A DNA stretch of 64,000 nucleotides from Thermoprotei archaeon. GTDB taxonomy: Archaea; Thermoproteota; Thermoprotei; Thermoproteales; B15-G16. The position numbers were made by a program, and so were the translations under genes. The DNA lies in NCBI GenBank assembly GCA_003649205.1, contig QMRC01000002.1, positions 146,770 to 210,769 of the forward strand, read 5' to 3'. Below, in pieces: positions 54,919 to 64,000 of the stretch; positions within the stretch are counted from its first letter, which is position 1; the number at the start of each line of letters is the position of its first letter. The notes beneath the pieces were generated by a model, which saw nothing but the letters and a program-made list of their open reading frames with translations, had not been told where the DNA came from and ran no database searches.

Positions 54919-57794
54919 GTACCGACAACGTATTCTCACTCCTTCACCCGAGAATACAGGAAGCTATTAGGAAGAGAGGATTTGAGAAACCAACTGAACC
55001 ACAGAAAGCCGCTATACCGCTGATACTTAAGGGCCATAATGTACTGATAATAGCACCAACAGGTACAGGTAAGACTGAAGCAGCAATACTACCAATATTC
55101 CACCTACTTCTAACTAATGAGGAGGTACGTAATGAACGTGGCATTAAGATCCTCTACATAACTCCACTGAGAGCGCTAAACCGTGATCTCCTCCATAGGT
55201 TAATATGGTGGGGCTCTGAGCTAGGTATTAGAATTGGTGTAAGGCATGGGGATACTGATCAGAGTGAAAGAGCGAAGCAAGCTAGGGATCCACCTGACAT
55301 GATGATTACGACGCCAGAGACCTTTCAAGCAATGTTGTCAGGTAGAGTATTGAGAAGTCATCTCTCTAAGGTTCGTTGGGTTGTAATTGATGAGGTTCAC
55401 GAAATTGCTGAGGATAAGCGAGGATCACAGTTGGTATTAGGTCTCGAGAGACTTAGGTTCATTTGTGGTAGAGACTTCCAGGTTATAGGTCTATCAGCTA
55501 GTGTAGGCTCACCTGAAGAGGTTGCTAAGTTCATAGTGGGTACAGATAGGGAGTGTCTAGTGGTTAAGGTCAAAGCCCTTAGGCATGTTGTACTGAAGGT
55601 TGTCTGTCCTAAGCCTGGTCCTGAAGATAATCACCTAGCTGAGAAGCTGTACACTCACCCGGAGGTAGCTGCTAGGCTCAGATTGATGTATGATCTAGTT
55701 AAGGAGCATAGATCAACTCTCATATTTGTCAACACTAGGAGCATAGCAGAGGTCCTTGGTTCTCGCTTCAATGTGTGGAGCATAGATCTACCAATAATGG
55801 TTCACCATGGATCTCTGTCTAAACCTTCGAGGATAGTAGCTGAGACAGGTCTTAGAGAGGGTAAGCTGAAGGCTCTTGTCTGTACCTCTAGTCTTGAGCT
55901 TGGTATTGACATTGGTCACGTAGATCTAGTCATTCAGTACATGAGCCCAAGACAAGTAACGAGATTAGTACAACGAGTTGGGAGGAGTGGTCACTGGGTA
56001 GGTGGTGTTGCTAAGGGTGTTATTGTGACTGACGACCCTAATGATACGCTTGAGGCTCTTGTCATATGTAGGAAGGCTGTAGCTGAGGAACTCGAACCAA
56101 TTAAGATACCTAGCAAGCCTCTAGATGTGTTGTGTCACCAGATTGTTGGTTTCCTACAGATTAGGTCTAGGTGGAAGCTTAGTGAGTTGCTTGAGATCAT
56201 TAGGAGAGCTTACCCGTACAGGGACTTGACAATTGATGAGTTAAGAGCTGTGGTTAGGTACATGCATGAGAGGTACCCGAGGTTAGTTTGGTACAGTGAA
56301 GAGGATGATGTGATTGTTAAGCCAAAGAATACACGTGGTATGTACGAGTACTTCTTCACAGAGCTCTCAATGATACCGGATGAGAAGCAGTATCTTGTAG
56401 TTGATGAGTCTACTGGTACTCCTGTCGGTATTTTGGATGAGTCGTTCGTTGCTGAGTACGGTGAACCTGGTATCAAGTTCATCTTTAGAGGGAATGTGTG
56501 GATTTTGAGATCGATAGTGGGTGATAGGATCTACGTTGTACCTGCTAGGGACCCTACTGGAGCAATTCCCTCATGGGTTGGTGAGGAGATTCCAGTACCC
56601 TTTGAAGTTGCTCAGGAAGTTGGTAGGATAAGAGCTTTTGTGTACAGTGAGCTTAAGAGAGGTAAGTCACTACAGGATGTCATTAAGGAGCTACTCAATC
56701 AGTACCCGTACACCGATGAGAGTACATTAGCGGAGGCGCTTAAGCCTGTTGAGGAGAATTTCAGATTGGGGTATCCTGTCCCAACAGATAGAGACATTGT
56801 TGTGGAGTGTCTCGGTAACACAGTCATAGTACATGCTCACTTCGGTACGCTTGTCAATAGGACTTTAGCTAGGTTAATAGCGCACGTACTGACAGAGGTA
56901 CTCGGTCATGGTGTTGGTGTTCAGCAAGATCCGTACACCATCGTTATCTACTCATCGAGTACTCTAGGTAAGAGGAATATTGAGAAGGCAATAGAGGAGC
57001 TCCTGAAGTATGATATTGATGAGCTTCTAACGAGAATTGCTAAGAGAACCGGTCTATTTAAGCGAAGGTTAATTCATGTAGCTAGGAGATTTGGTGCTCT
57101 TCCTAAGGGTGTTGACTCAAGTAGTATAAGCTTGAGGAAGTTAGTTGAGATGTTTGAGGGCACTCCAATAATGGCTGAAGCACTTAAGGAGTTCAAGCTC
57201 AAGGACGTTGATGTCGTGAAGACGAGAGAAGTTCTCGAAGATATTAGGTATGGTTACTACAGGATAACTATCCTAGAGCTTCCAGAACCTTCTCCTCTCG
57301 GTAAGCTTGCTCTTGAGAAACTCTCTAAGAAACTTGAGCTAATACCACCAGAACGTTTAGAGAAGTTAATTATTGAGTCTACAAGAGCTAGATTATTGAA
57401 CGAGGTCAAGGTCTTGGTCTGTACTTCGTGTTGGAAGTGGTATACTGTTACGAAGGTGAAGGAGATACCTGATGTAGTATCTTGTCCTCTCTGTGGTTCT
57501 AGGAGAATAGGTGTATGTGATTTAGAGGAGGATAGGGTCAAGTCTCTATTAAGTAAGGTACGGTCTCGTGCTAGGTTGAGAGATGAGGAGCAAAGAATTG
57601 TTGAGAGATTAGTTAAGTCATCTGAATTAGTTGAGCTGTATGGTAAGTCTGCTATTGTTGCTCTCTCTGCAAGAGGTTTGAGTATTAATGATTGTAGAGA
57701 AGTTCTGTCACTTATTCCTGATTACAGAAGTATTGACTTCATAAAGCTGGTCATTAGTAAGGAGAAGGAAGTACTGAAGAGGAGGTTCATATAG
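54915..57794 (+). CDS. lhr: Lhr-type DEAD/H helicase
   Basis: VLIIAPTGTGKTEAAILPIFH, VVIDEVHEIAEDKRGSQL, VCTSSLELGIDIGHVDLVIQYMSPRQVTRLVQRVGRSGH. Confidence 0.95.
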   Translation: MSTDNVFSLLHPRIQEAIRKRGFEKPTEPQKAAIPLILKGHNVLIIAPTGTGKTEAAILPIFHLLLTNEEVRNERGIKILYITPLRALNRDLLHRLIWWGSELGIRIGVRHGDTDQSERAKQARDPPDMMITTPETFQAMLSGRVLRSHLSKVRWVVIDEVHEIAEDKRGSQLVLGLERLRFICGRDFQVIGLSASVGSPEEVAKFIVGTDRECLVVKVKALRHVVLKVVCPKPGPEDNHLAEKLYTHPEVAARLRLMYDLVKEHRSTLIFVNTRSIAEVLGSRFNVWSIDLPIMVHHGSLSKPSRIVAETGLREGKLKALVCTSSLELGIDIGHVDLVIQYMSPRQVTRLVQRVGRSGHWVGGVAKGVIVTDDPNDTLEALVICRKAVAEELEPIKIPSKPLDVLCHQIVGFLQIRSRWKLSELLEIIRRAYPYRDLTIDELRAVVRYMHERYPRLVWYSEEDDVIVKPKNTRGMYEYFFTELSMIPDEKQYLVVDESTGTPVGILDESFVAEYGEPGIKFIFRGNVWILRSIVGDRIYVVPARDPTGAIPSWVGEEIPVPFEVAQEVGRIRAFVYSELKRGKSLQDVIKELLNQYPYTDESTLAEALKPVEENFRLGYPVPTDRDIVVECLGNTVIVHAHFGTLVNRTLARLIAHVLTEVLGHGVGVQQDPYTIVIYSSSTLGKRNIEKAIEELLKYDIDELLTRIAKRTGLFKRRLIHVARRFGALPKGVDSSSISLRKLVEMFEGTPIMAEALKEFKLKDVDVVKTREVLEDIRYGYYRITILELPEPSPLGKLALEKLSKKLELIPPERLEKLIIESTRARLLNEVKVLVCTSCWKWYTVTKVKEIPDVVSCPLCGSRRIGVCDLEEDRVKSLLSKVRSRARLRDEEQRIVERLVKSSELVELYGKSAIVALSARGLSINDCREVLSLIPDYRSIDFIKLVISKEKEVLKRRFI

Positions 57795-58267
57795 TGAAGT
57801 ACCGCAAAGTATGTGTTGGTGGTACCTTTGATGTGCTTCATAGAGGGCACATGAAGCTAATCGAGGAAGCATGTCAGGTAAGTGATCACCTAGTCATCTG
57901 TGTCACTACCTCGGAATTTGCTTCTAGGTTTAAGAGGAGAGTTGTTAGAGCTTTTGAAGATAGGATTAGAGATCTCCTCAATTTCCTCAAGGAGAATGGA
58001 CTTGTCAATAAGGTATCCATATTACCTACTGAAGACATTTACGGAGCTACACTGATTGACCCAGAGATTGAGGCTATTGTTGTAACTGCTGAGTCCTTGA
58101 AGAGAGGTTTCGAGGTTAATCTTGAATGTTGGAGACGTGGTATGAGGTTACTCGACATAGTTGTTGTCCCGATGGTTAAAGCTGAAGACGGAAAGCCAAT
58201 TTCAGCTTCTAGAATTCTAAAGGGAGAGATAGATAGAGAGGGTAGAATTGTGAAGTGTTTAAGGTAG
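57794..58267 (+). CDS. coaD: Archaeal phosphopantetheine adenylyltransferase
   Basis: VCVGGTFDVLHRGHMKLIEEA; ISASRIL. Confidence 0.88.
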   Translation: MKYRKVCVGGTFDVLHRGHMKLIEEACQVSDHLVICVTTSEFASRFKRRVVRAFEDRIRDLLNFLKENGLVNKVSILPTEDIYGATLIDPEIEAIVVTAESLKRGFEVNLECWRRGMRLLDIVVVPMVKAEDGKPISASRILKGEIDREGRIVKCLR

Positions 58268-59650
58268 TGTGAACTTCGTTTTAGCTACGTCCTTTGATAT
58301 TCTCTCAGATGCCGTTTCCTCATAGATTCTCTTCATTATATTGACCTCGTGATCTGTCAAGAGCATCCCTCTACTTGCTTTCATCCTCCTCTGAATCTCG
58401 ATTGCCTCATCTAGTGATAATTCGATGAGGGGTTTACCGTAGTCTCTAGCGTATATGGTGAAGGGAGGTACATCCTCGTAGACACTACCATATAGGTGTG
58501 CTGCAGGACCTATCTTCCTACCACAGTAAATCGTGACATTGACTGCAGTCTTAACCCAGTCACCTATGAAAGCACCGATCTTGTTCACACCTGTATCTAC
58601 ACGAACCTTACCCACGTACATCTTGATAGCTCCATAGGTATTTTTTAGGTTAGAGACAACAGTTCCAGCACCAATGTTAACCCATTCACATACATAGGAG
58701 TCACCTAGGTAACCGTGATGCTTCTTATTGGTGAAACCTTGTACTACTACGTTCTTAAGCTCACCACCAACATATGAATAAGGCCCTATGTTAGTTCCAT
58801 GCTCGAGATTTGTATTAGCACCAACTTTACTGAACCTACCGATGTACGTTGGTCCTTCGATATAGGTAAACGCATTCACTTCAGCACCCTCATCTATCAA
58901 GACAGGTCCTCTCCTCACATCGATCACTACATCCTCATCAACTTGAGCACGTGGATGAAGAAGTACCTTCTCCCTATTACCCTTGACCTTACCTTCAAAC
59001 CTACACCACTCAAGCTCACGTTTAAGTAGCTCTATGTCCTCAGCTAGGTACCTCTCATTCCACAGCAATATCTCCCACAGATTATTTAGGAATGTTAACT
59101 CTTCTTCCTCAAGGACCTCAACAGTTTGGGATAAGAAGTCAAGTAGTTCTGGTGATATAGGTGCTTTTAAGAACTCAGCAGCTGTTATAGCTAATGATGG
59201 ATGCAACTTGGCTACAGCTATGTAACCCCTACTAACTACAACAATATTACCGGTACTAGCAATTACCTTCCTAATTACTTCGAGAGCCTTATTATCAACT
59301 ACCAACCTACCATTTATGAGTAGAGTAGTTGGGTAATCTAGCTTCGATACATCATTTACACTAACGAAGTTGAAATTTAAGTAAATCCTGTAAAACCAAT
59401 CAAAGTATGGTGCTAGGTAATCTCTCATGAATAGCACAACGTATTCAGCACCTAGCTTAGCTGCTGCTCTAAACCATAGAGGAAATACACCAATACGAAT
59501 CTCGTACGTTGGTCTAGCGTAGACGAGCGGGTACAACCTATATAGCTCAATGTCCTCGAAGAACGCAATACATATTCCGCTACCACGATTTTTCTCAATC
59601 AGCTCACAGTATATTGGGTACATGATCTCGAAGTACAGAACAGATCTCAA
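58259..59650 (-). CDS. Sugar nucleotidyltransferase-like (NTP_transf_4) with left-handed beta-helix domain, GlmU-like
   Basis: LYRLYPLVYARPTYEIRIGVFPLW; hexapeptide repeats. Confidence 0.8.
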   Translation of the reverse strand: MRSVLYFEIMYPIYCELIEKNRGSGICIAFFEDIELYRLYPLVYARPTYEIRIGVFPLWFRAAAKLGAEYVVLFMRDYLAPYFDWFYRIYLNFNFVSVNDVSKLDYPTTLLINGRLVVDNKALEVIRKVIASTGNIVVVSRGYIAVAKLHPSLAITAAEFLKAPISPELLDFLSQTVEVLEEEELTFLNNLWEILLWNERYLAEDIELLKRELEWCRFEGKVKGNREKVLLHPRAQVDEDVVIDVRRGPVLIDEGAEVNAFTYIEGPTYIGRFSKVGANTNLEHGTNIGPYSYVGGELKNVVVQGFTNKKHHGYLGDSYVCEWVNIGAGTVVSNLKNTYGAIKMYVGKVRVDTGVNKIGAFIGDWVKTAVNVTIYCGRKIGPAAHLYGSVYEDVPPFTIYARDYGKPLIELSLDEAIEIQRRMKASRGMLLTDHEVNIMKRIYEETASERISKDVAKTKFTLP

Positions 59651-60003
59651 TTAGATAAAAATCTACGCCATACATCTACATACGACATCAAAACGCTGCA
59701 GAACCTAGTAGACAACTTGATCACAAGTACTCTTCTACCTCTCTTCTCAACATCAATAAGACCACACATCTGTAACCTCCTCACAATATACAGTAAGTTA
59801 CTTTTTGAGGTGCCAACTACAGTACATAACTCTCTAATACTCTCTGGTTTCACCTCAATGCAACCACTTGACTTAACTAGGAGAAGTAGCTTAACAGCAG
59901 CATCTACGAGAGATTTCCTGTTATAGAACACTCTTGCCACTAACTCACTCAAGGTCATGCTCTTGAGTGGGTAGAGCCTAAGTGTTGCCCTCTCCCTAGC
60001 CAT
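59647..60003 (-). CDS. Winged-helix transcriptional regulator
   Basis: IRELCTVVGTSKSNLLYIVRRLQMCGLIDVEKRGRRVLVIKL. Confidence 0.7.
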   Translation of the reverse strand: MARERATLRLYPLKSMTLSELVARVFYNRKSLVDAAVKLLLLVKSSGCIEVKPESIRELCTVVGTSKSNLLYIVRRLQMCGLIDVEKRGRRVLVIKLSTRFCSVLMSYVDVWRRFLSN

Positions 60004-60107
60004 GTAGTTACTAACGGGTTAATGCTAGTAGTATAGTCGTTAGAGTTAGTATGATAATTATGAGCAATGCTACAAGTAATCGTCTAATTCTGTACCTCCT
60101 ATACCTC

Positions 60108-60548
60108 CTACCGTACAAGACCTAACACCTCGCCAACCTTAATACCATCGTAGAGGATACGTCTATGATCGAAAGCCAATTCCTTGGGTAGTGACCTAAT
60201 GTCAAATACCTTGACCTCCTTAGTCTCATTAGATGTCCGTAGAGTACCACCAATAACAACACCGACGAAGGCAATAGATACTACGTGACCTCTTGGATCC
60301 CTAGTGGGTTCTGAGTACACACCGACAGTTCTCAACAACTTGACCCTTAAACCAGTTTCCTCATAAAACTCACGTACGGCAGCGTCTTCAACACGTTCAC
60401 CATACTCAACAAAACCACCAGGTAAAGCCCAGTAACCACTGTACGGTTCACGTACTCTCTTGACCAACACCACCTTACCAATGCTGTAGAACCCAATAAC
60501 GTCAACAGCTAGTGCAGGTCCTCTACCTGGACTCAGAATCGTCATCAA
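60108..60548 (-). CDS. NUDIX hydrolase
   Basis: GGFVEYGERVEDAAVREFYEETGLRV Nudix box. Confidence 0.97.
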   Translation of the reverse strand: MMTILSPGRGPALAVDVIGFYSIGKVVLVKRVREPYSGYWALPGGFVEYGERVEDAAVREFYEETGLRVKLLRTVGVYSEPTRDPRGHVVSIAFVGVVIGGTLRTSNETKEVKVFDIRSLPKELAFDHRRILYDGIKVGEVLGLVR

Positions 60549-60613
60549 GAAGTAAAAATAGCTAGGAGTAGATAAGGATTGTCAAACTAAAAATGGAGGG
60601 TTCTAAGCTGAGA

Positions 60614-60841
60614 TTATCCAAGTAGTGGAATCAATGCTTCTCTCCTACCGAGTCTCTCTTTCACCAATAGGTCTCTGATGGCTACTCTAATTGCTTCACT
60701 ACGTGATGGGTACCTACCCTCCTCAACTAACCTATCCAACTCCTTAAGCATTTGCTCAGGGATGTGGAATGTTATCAGTACCATAGGCTCCTTACGACTC
60801 TTAGCCCTAGGCATACTACCACCACGTAATTGTCTGACCAT
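60614..60841 (-). CDS. CopG/RHH transcriptional regulator
   Basis: MVLITFHIPEQMLKELDRLVEEGRYPSRSEAIRVAIRDLL. Confidence 0.92.
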   Translation of the reverse strand: MVRQLRGGSMPRAKSRKEPMVLITFHIPEQMLKELDRLVEEGRYPSRSEAIRVAIRDLLVKERLGRREALIPLLG

Positions 60842-61102
60842 ATTGTTATACGAAATGACTTTAAAGGATTGGTATGGAGCATCTGTATTACGTAGTTACA
60901 ATAAGTTCATCAAATTTACTTATCATCTCTTCACAGAGCTAGTTTTGGCACCGTTTTACACGCATTTTTGGAAATTGAGTTTTTAGATGTTGAAAAACCC
61001 ATTTTAACTAGATATCACATGAGTACGTAGACCCTATTCACACGCTACTTAACGCCAGTACGTAACTAATTATTAAGTGGACGCTTAGTTAAGTGATTTT
61101 GC

Positions 61103-61153
61103 TCAGCATAAAAGAACTTCTTCATAAGCATCTGCAAGAGCCTGATTCATCAT
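61103..61153 (-). ncRNA. C/D-box guide sRNA 3' of histone gene
   Basis: ATGATGA-ATCAGGCTCTTG-CAGA-TGCTTA-TGAAGA-AGTTCTTTTATG-CTGA (12/12). Confidence 0.72.
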
Positions 61154-61169
61154 CGCAGGGCACTTAATA

Positions 61170-61406
61170 CTACAGTGGAAGTGGTATGGCAAACCACCTG
61201 GCTAATCTCCTAGCAGCTAACTTCACGTCCTCAGCCATAACGGTTTTTCTACCGGCATGTCTAGCCAATTCAATAGCTTCTCTAGCGATCTCATACGCAA
61301 TAGCTTCAAGAATGTCTCTGAGCACGTAAGTCGCTTCTTCACTAACCCTCTCAGCACCAGCTTTATGGAATATCCTATCAATTGGAGCTAGAGGGAGCTC
61401 AGGCAT
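61170..61406 (-). CDS. Archaeal histone
   Basis: LAPIDRIFHKAGAERVSEEATYVLRDILEAIAYEIAREAIELARHAGRKTVMAEDVKLAARRL + RWFAIPLPL tail. Confidence 0.95.
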   Translation of the reverse strand: MPELPLAPIDRIFHKAGAERVSEEATYVLRDILEAIAYEIAREAIELARHAGRKTVMAEDVKLAARRLARWFAIPLPL

Positions 61407-61531
61407 TTAATCACCGTACTAATCTCCGAAGTTACTGAATAAAAACTTAGTGACTTATGCCTCGAGATAATAGTGGAAAAATTCTCTTTTTCACTCTCTG
61501 TATTGTACTTGTGAGTACTTGTGATGAAGGG

Positions 61532-61580
61532 TCACAGGGTAGGGGCATCATCACCTATCTGTGGAGGACTTTTGCATCAT
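61532..61580 (-). ncRNA. C/D-box guide sRNA candidate (degenerate C and D)
   Basis: ATGATGC-AAAAGTCCTCCA-CAGA-TAGG-TGATGA-TGCCCCTACCCT-GTGA (12/12); TATA GGTATATTAG ~25 nt upstream. Confidence 0.5.
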
Positions 61581-61682
61581 CCCCACAACGTGACTAATAT
61601 ACCTCGACATATATACCTAGTGCTGTTCACTGCTGCTACTCCATGAAGAAAAGAATATAGTTAAACAACGACTTACATATGA

Positions 61683-61755
61683 TCGCCGCTCCAGCCCTCC
61701 ACGAGAGCCCATGTCTGGGTTCGATGAGTGGAGGAAGCTTCACCCCTTAACACCT
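61683..61755 (+). ncRNA. K-turn hairpin with downstream ACA; H/ACA-like guide RNA candidate
   Basis: CCTCCAC-GA-GAGCCCA-TGTC-TGGGTTC-GAT-GA-GTGGAGG then 15 nt then ACA; TATA-like AATATAGTTAAA ~25 nt upstream. Confidence 0.58.
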
Positions 61756-61767
61756 GAATCTAGATAA

Positions 61768-63732
61768 GTGACTATGTCTAGGGAGAAATTGCCACATATA
61801 GCACTCCTAAGTAAGGTAGCGGTTGATCTGTTTTGGTGCCCGAATTGTAATGTGCCACTAATATCCATAGATAAGTGTTCTAGATGTGGTGAGAGGGGAT
61901 TTCCCGTAAAGGCGACACCACCGAGAGATGTTAGACCTGCATTTGAGTTCGATGTACAGCAGCTACGTGGGTTAGCTTCTACTGAACTAGGTATTCCAGG
62001 TAAGTATGTGGATAAGTTAATTCCTAGCAATCAGATTATTTTGCTTAATAAGGTTCCGTACCCTGATGTTGCTGATGAGGTTATTGTTGGTGGTAAGGTA
62101 GTTGCTCATAGGTTCTTTGATCCAGTTCTCTGGCGGTGGAGACTAAAGCCGGTGTACCATGGAGTAGCTGCTATGGTTAGGGAAAAGGTAGGGTATTACG
62201 CGATTGTTAATTTACCTAAGTTAACCCGTGGTTACGAAGTCCATAGAGATAAGATTGTTGAGTGCGAACTACCTCCTTACAGGGGTTCCTTTGTAGCTGT
62301 TGAGACTAGTGATGGTAGGTACCAAGCTGTTGCGATTAAGACTAGAGGACAAAGGATCAAGATAGTTAAGGTGTGGCCTAGTAAGGACTACTCCTCACCT
62401 GGTAAGTGCTCGAGTATAGATGTTGCTATTGAGGCTAATTACTCTCGATTGAGGAGACTAGAATCTAGGTCATGCATTTTCCTGCAGACACTCAAAGATA
62501 AGATGTGGGGTGATAGGCACTTCTTCATATCGTTTTCAGGTGGTAAGGACAGTTTAGTTGCTCTACATCTCGCTGTCAAGGTACTTGATCTCAGGGATGT
62601 AGTGTTTAATGATACAGGTCTTGAGTTACCTGAGACTCTAAGTAATGTAGATGAGGTGGCTAAGGCATATGGTCTAAGAGTATACCGTACTGAGATTGGT
62701 GATAAGTTCTGGAACTTAGTTTCTAGGTACGGCCCCCCAGCAAGAGATTATAGGTGGTGTTGTGAGGTTTGCAAGCTCGCTCCTCTGGTTGATTTGATTA
62801 AGAGGGTCTTCCCTGGTAAGAGATTGAGTATTATTGGTCAGAGGAAGCTTGAGTCCTTTAAGAGAGCTTCGAGATCGAGATTGTCCAGGAGTTCCGTTAT
62901 TCCTAAGACTCTTGTTGCTGCTCCGATACATGACTGGTGTGCTCTCGATGTTTGGCTCTACATCTTTAGGGAGAAGCTCAATGTGAATAAGGTCTACTTC
63001 CATGGTATTGATCGTGTTGGTTGCTGGATGTGTCCTGCATGTGAGTTAGGTGAGTACGAGATTTTGAAGGAATTACACCCAGAGCTGTGGAGTAGATGGG
63101 AGGAGGTACTCTGTAGATTTGCAACATCAAGAGGCTACCCTGAGGAGTGGGTTAAGTATGGTCTATGGAGATGGAGAAGCTACCCTGGTGATATAAGGAG
63201 AGTACTTCAACTCTGTGATTTTGATGTGTCGAGAGCAAGTGAGGTAGATGTCGTTAGAGCTATGGTGGAGAGCCCACGAGTTATGCATAGTGGTGAAGTT
63301 CTCAGGATTGAGCTAGCTAGGTCGAGCAATGTGAGTAGTGAGCTAGTGTATGAGCTGCTGTATACTTTTAAGGATCTCGAAATTCTGTACAGGGGTGACA
63401 AAGTAGTGGTAAGGTACGGTAATTATAGTGCTTGTATTGAGGTGAGTAGTTGCTACCTGATTGAGATCAGAGGTGTTAGGGATTGGAGTAGTGATCTCGA
63501 GATCTTACTCAAGTACTTACTGTATCCTAATCTTGTACCTCAGCTATGTACTGGGTGCTCTCTCTGTGTAAATCTGTGTGAAACCGGTGCACGCACTGTA
63601 GATACTCTTCATAGAGTAGTTCTTGAGAGATGTAGTCGTTGTGGTTCATGTTCTCGTGTATGTCCTGTATTCAGGTATGTGACTAGTGACTTAGTTAGGT
63701 TTGTGAAGTTGAAGGTACTGGGTATTGTGTAG
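61768..63732 (+). CDS. PAPS-reductase-family PP-loop protein with N-terminal Zn-ribbon/PUA-like and C-terminal 2x[4Fe-4S]
   Basis: CPNCNVPLISIDKCSRCG; FISFSGGKDSLVALHLA; CTGCSLCVNLCETGA, CSRCGSCSRVCPVF. Confidence 0.88.
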   Translation: MTMSREKLPHIALLSKVAVDLFWCPNCNVPLISIDKCSRCGERGFPVKATPPRDVRPAFEFDVQQLRGLASTELGIPGKYVDKLIPSNQIILLNKVPYPDVADEVIVGGKVVAHRFFDPVLWRWRLKPVYHGVAAMVREKVGYYAIVNLPKLTRGYEVHRDKIVECELPPYRGSFVAVETSDGRYQAVAIKTRGQRIKIVKVWPSKDYSSPGKCSSIDVAIEANYSRLRRLESRSCIFLQTLKDKMWGDRHFFISFSGGKDSLVALHLAVKVLDLRDVVFNDTGLELPETLSNVDEVAKAYGLRVYRTEIGDKFWNLVSRYGPPARDYRWCCEVCKLAPLVDLIKRVFPGKRLSIIGQRKLESFKRASRSRLSRSSVIPKTLVAAPIHDWCALDVWLYIFREKLNVNKVYFHGIDRVGCWMCPACELGEYEILKELHPELWSRWEEVLCRFATSRGYPEEWVKYGLWRWRSYPGDIRRVLQLCDFDVSRASEVDVVRAMVESPRVMHSGEVLRIELARSSNVSSELVYELLYTFKDLEILYRGDKVVVRYGNYSACIEVSSCYLIEIRGVRDWSSDLEILLKYLLYPNLVPQLCTGCSLCVNLCETGARTVDTLHRVVLERCSRCGSCSRVCPVFRYVTSDLVRFVKLKVLGIV

Positions 63733-63745
63733 CGGGGGTTTCACC

Positions 63746-64000
63746 TTGCCGTATAGTGCCTGGGCTTTGAGTAAGAAGTACTTTACTAATAGGTTACGTA
63801 ATGAGATGGAGCTAGGTCTAGTGGACCAAGACATAGTGAATTTCCTTCTATACATCAATGAATTGGATGATTTCTACACCACATCTTCCTGTAGTGGTAG
63901 AATAGCTATTGGTACTGGAGAGACTTTGAGCAATAAGAGAGCATTTAAAATAGTTTACAAGTGGCATACTCCCATTAGTACACATGAGCTTGAGGAGGCT
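63746..64000 (+). CDS. TYW3-like wybutosine-synthesis methyltransferase, N-terminal part (runs off window)
   Basis: TTG start: LPYSAWALSKKYFTNRLRNEMELGLVDQDIVNFLLYINELDDFYTTSSCSGRIAIG. Confidence 0.82.
   Translation, partial: MPYSAWALSKKYFTNRLRNEMELGLVDQDIVNFLLYINELDDFYTTSSCSGRIAIGTGETLSNKRAFKIVYKWHTPISTHELEEA

Noticed and set aside
61711-61730. CTGGGTTCGATGA resembles a tRNA T-arm
   Set aside because: No acceptor, D or anticodon arms; the sequence is explained by the K-turn hairpin

Overview
This 64 kb window comes from a thermophile-like archaeon. Evidence: class I LysRS, L10e, HerA-NurA, Lhr, an archaeal histone, leaderless TATA-box genes and intron-containing tRNAs. The metabolic core (about 14.6-27.7 kb) carries F420 biosynthesis genes (cofD, cofE), a Mer-like F420 reductase, ADP-forming acetyl-CoA synthetase alpha, an FrhB-like protein and an acetyl-CoA decarbonylase/synthase operon (cdhA-like, cdhC, a 72-aa ORF, cdhD, cdhE, cooC-like). 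The main protein finding is the CdhA-like subunit. It is 680 aa with no cysteine in its first ~225 residues and no CxxC motif anywhere. It appears to have lost the B/D and ferredoxin-type Fe-S clusters and part of the C-cluster, while the adjacent CdhC keeps A-cluster-like motifs. A second result is a dispersed set of small structured RNAs in intergenic DNA that the ORF track does not show. It includes about ten C/D-box guide sRNA candidates, many with 12-13 nt guides and unusual D' boxes (CAGA/ATGA/GTGA), and a K-turn hairpin followed 15 nt later by ACA (H/ACA-like). There is also a 35-nt tRNA-minihelix-like element (7-bp acceptor-like stem + 5-bp T-arm-like stem + NCCA) directly 3' of an intron-containing tRNA-Pro and next to a LAGLIDADG gene. 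The first 4 kb and 13.6-14.5 kb carry toxin-antitoxin type genes. No CRISPR array, rRNA or intact transposon was recognised. All family assignments were made by eye from the translations; no searches were run.
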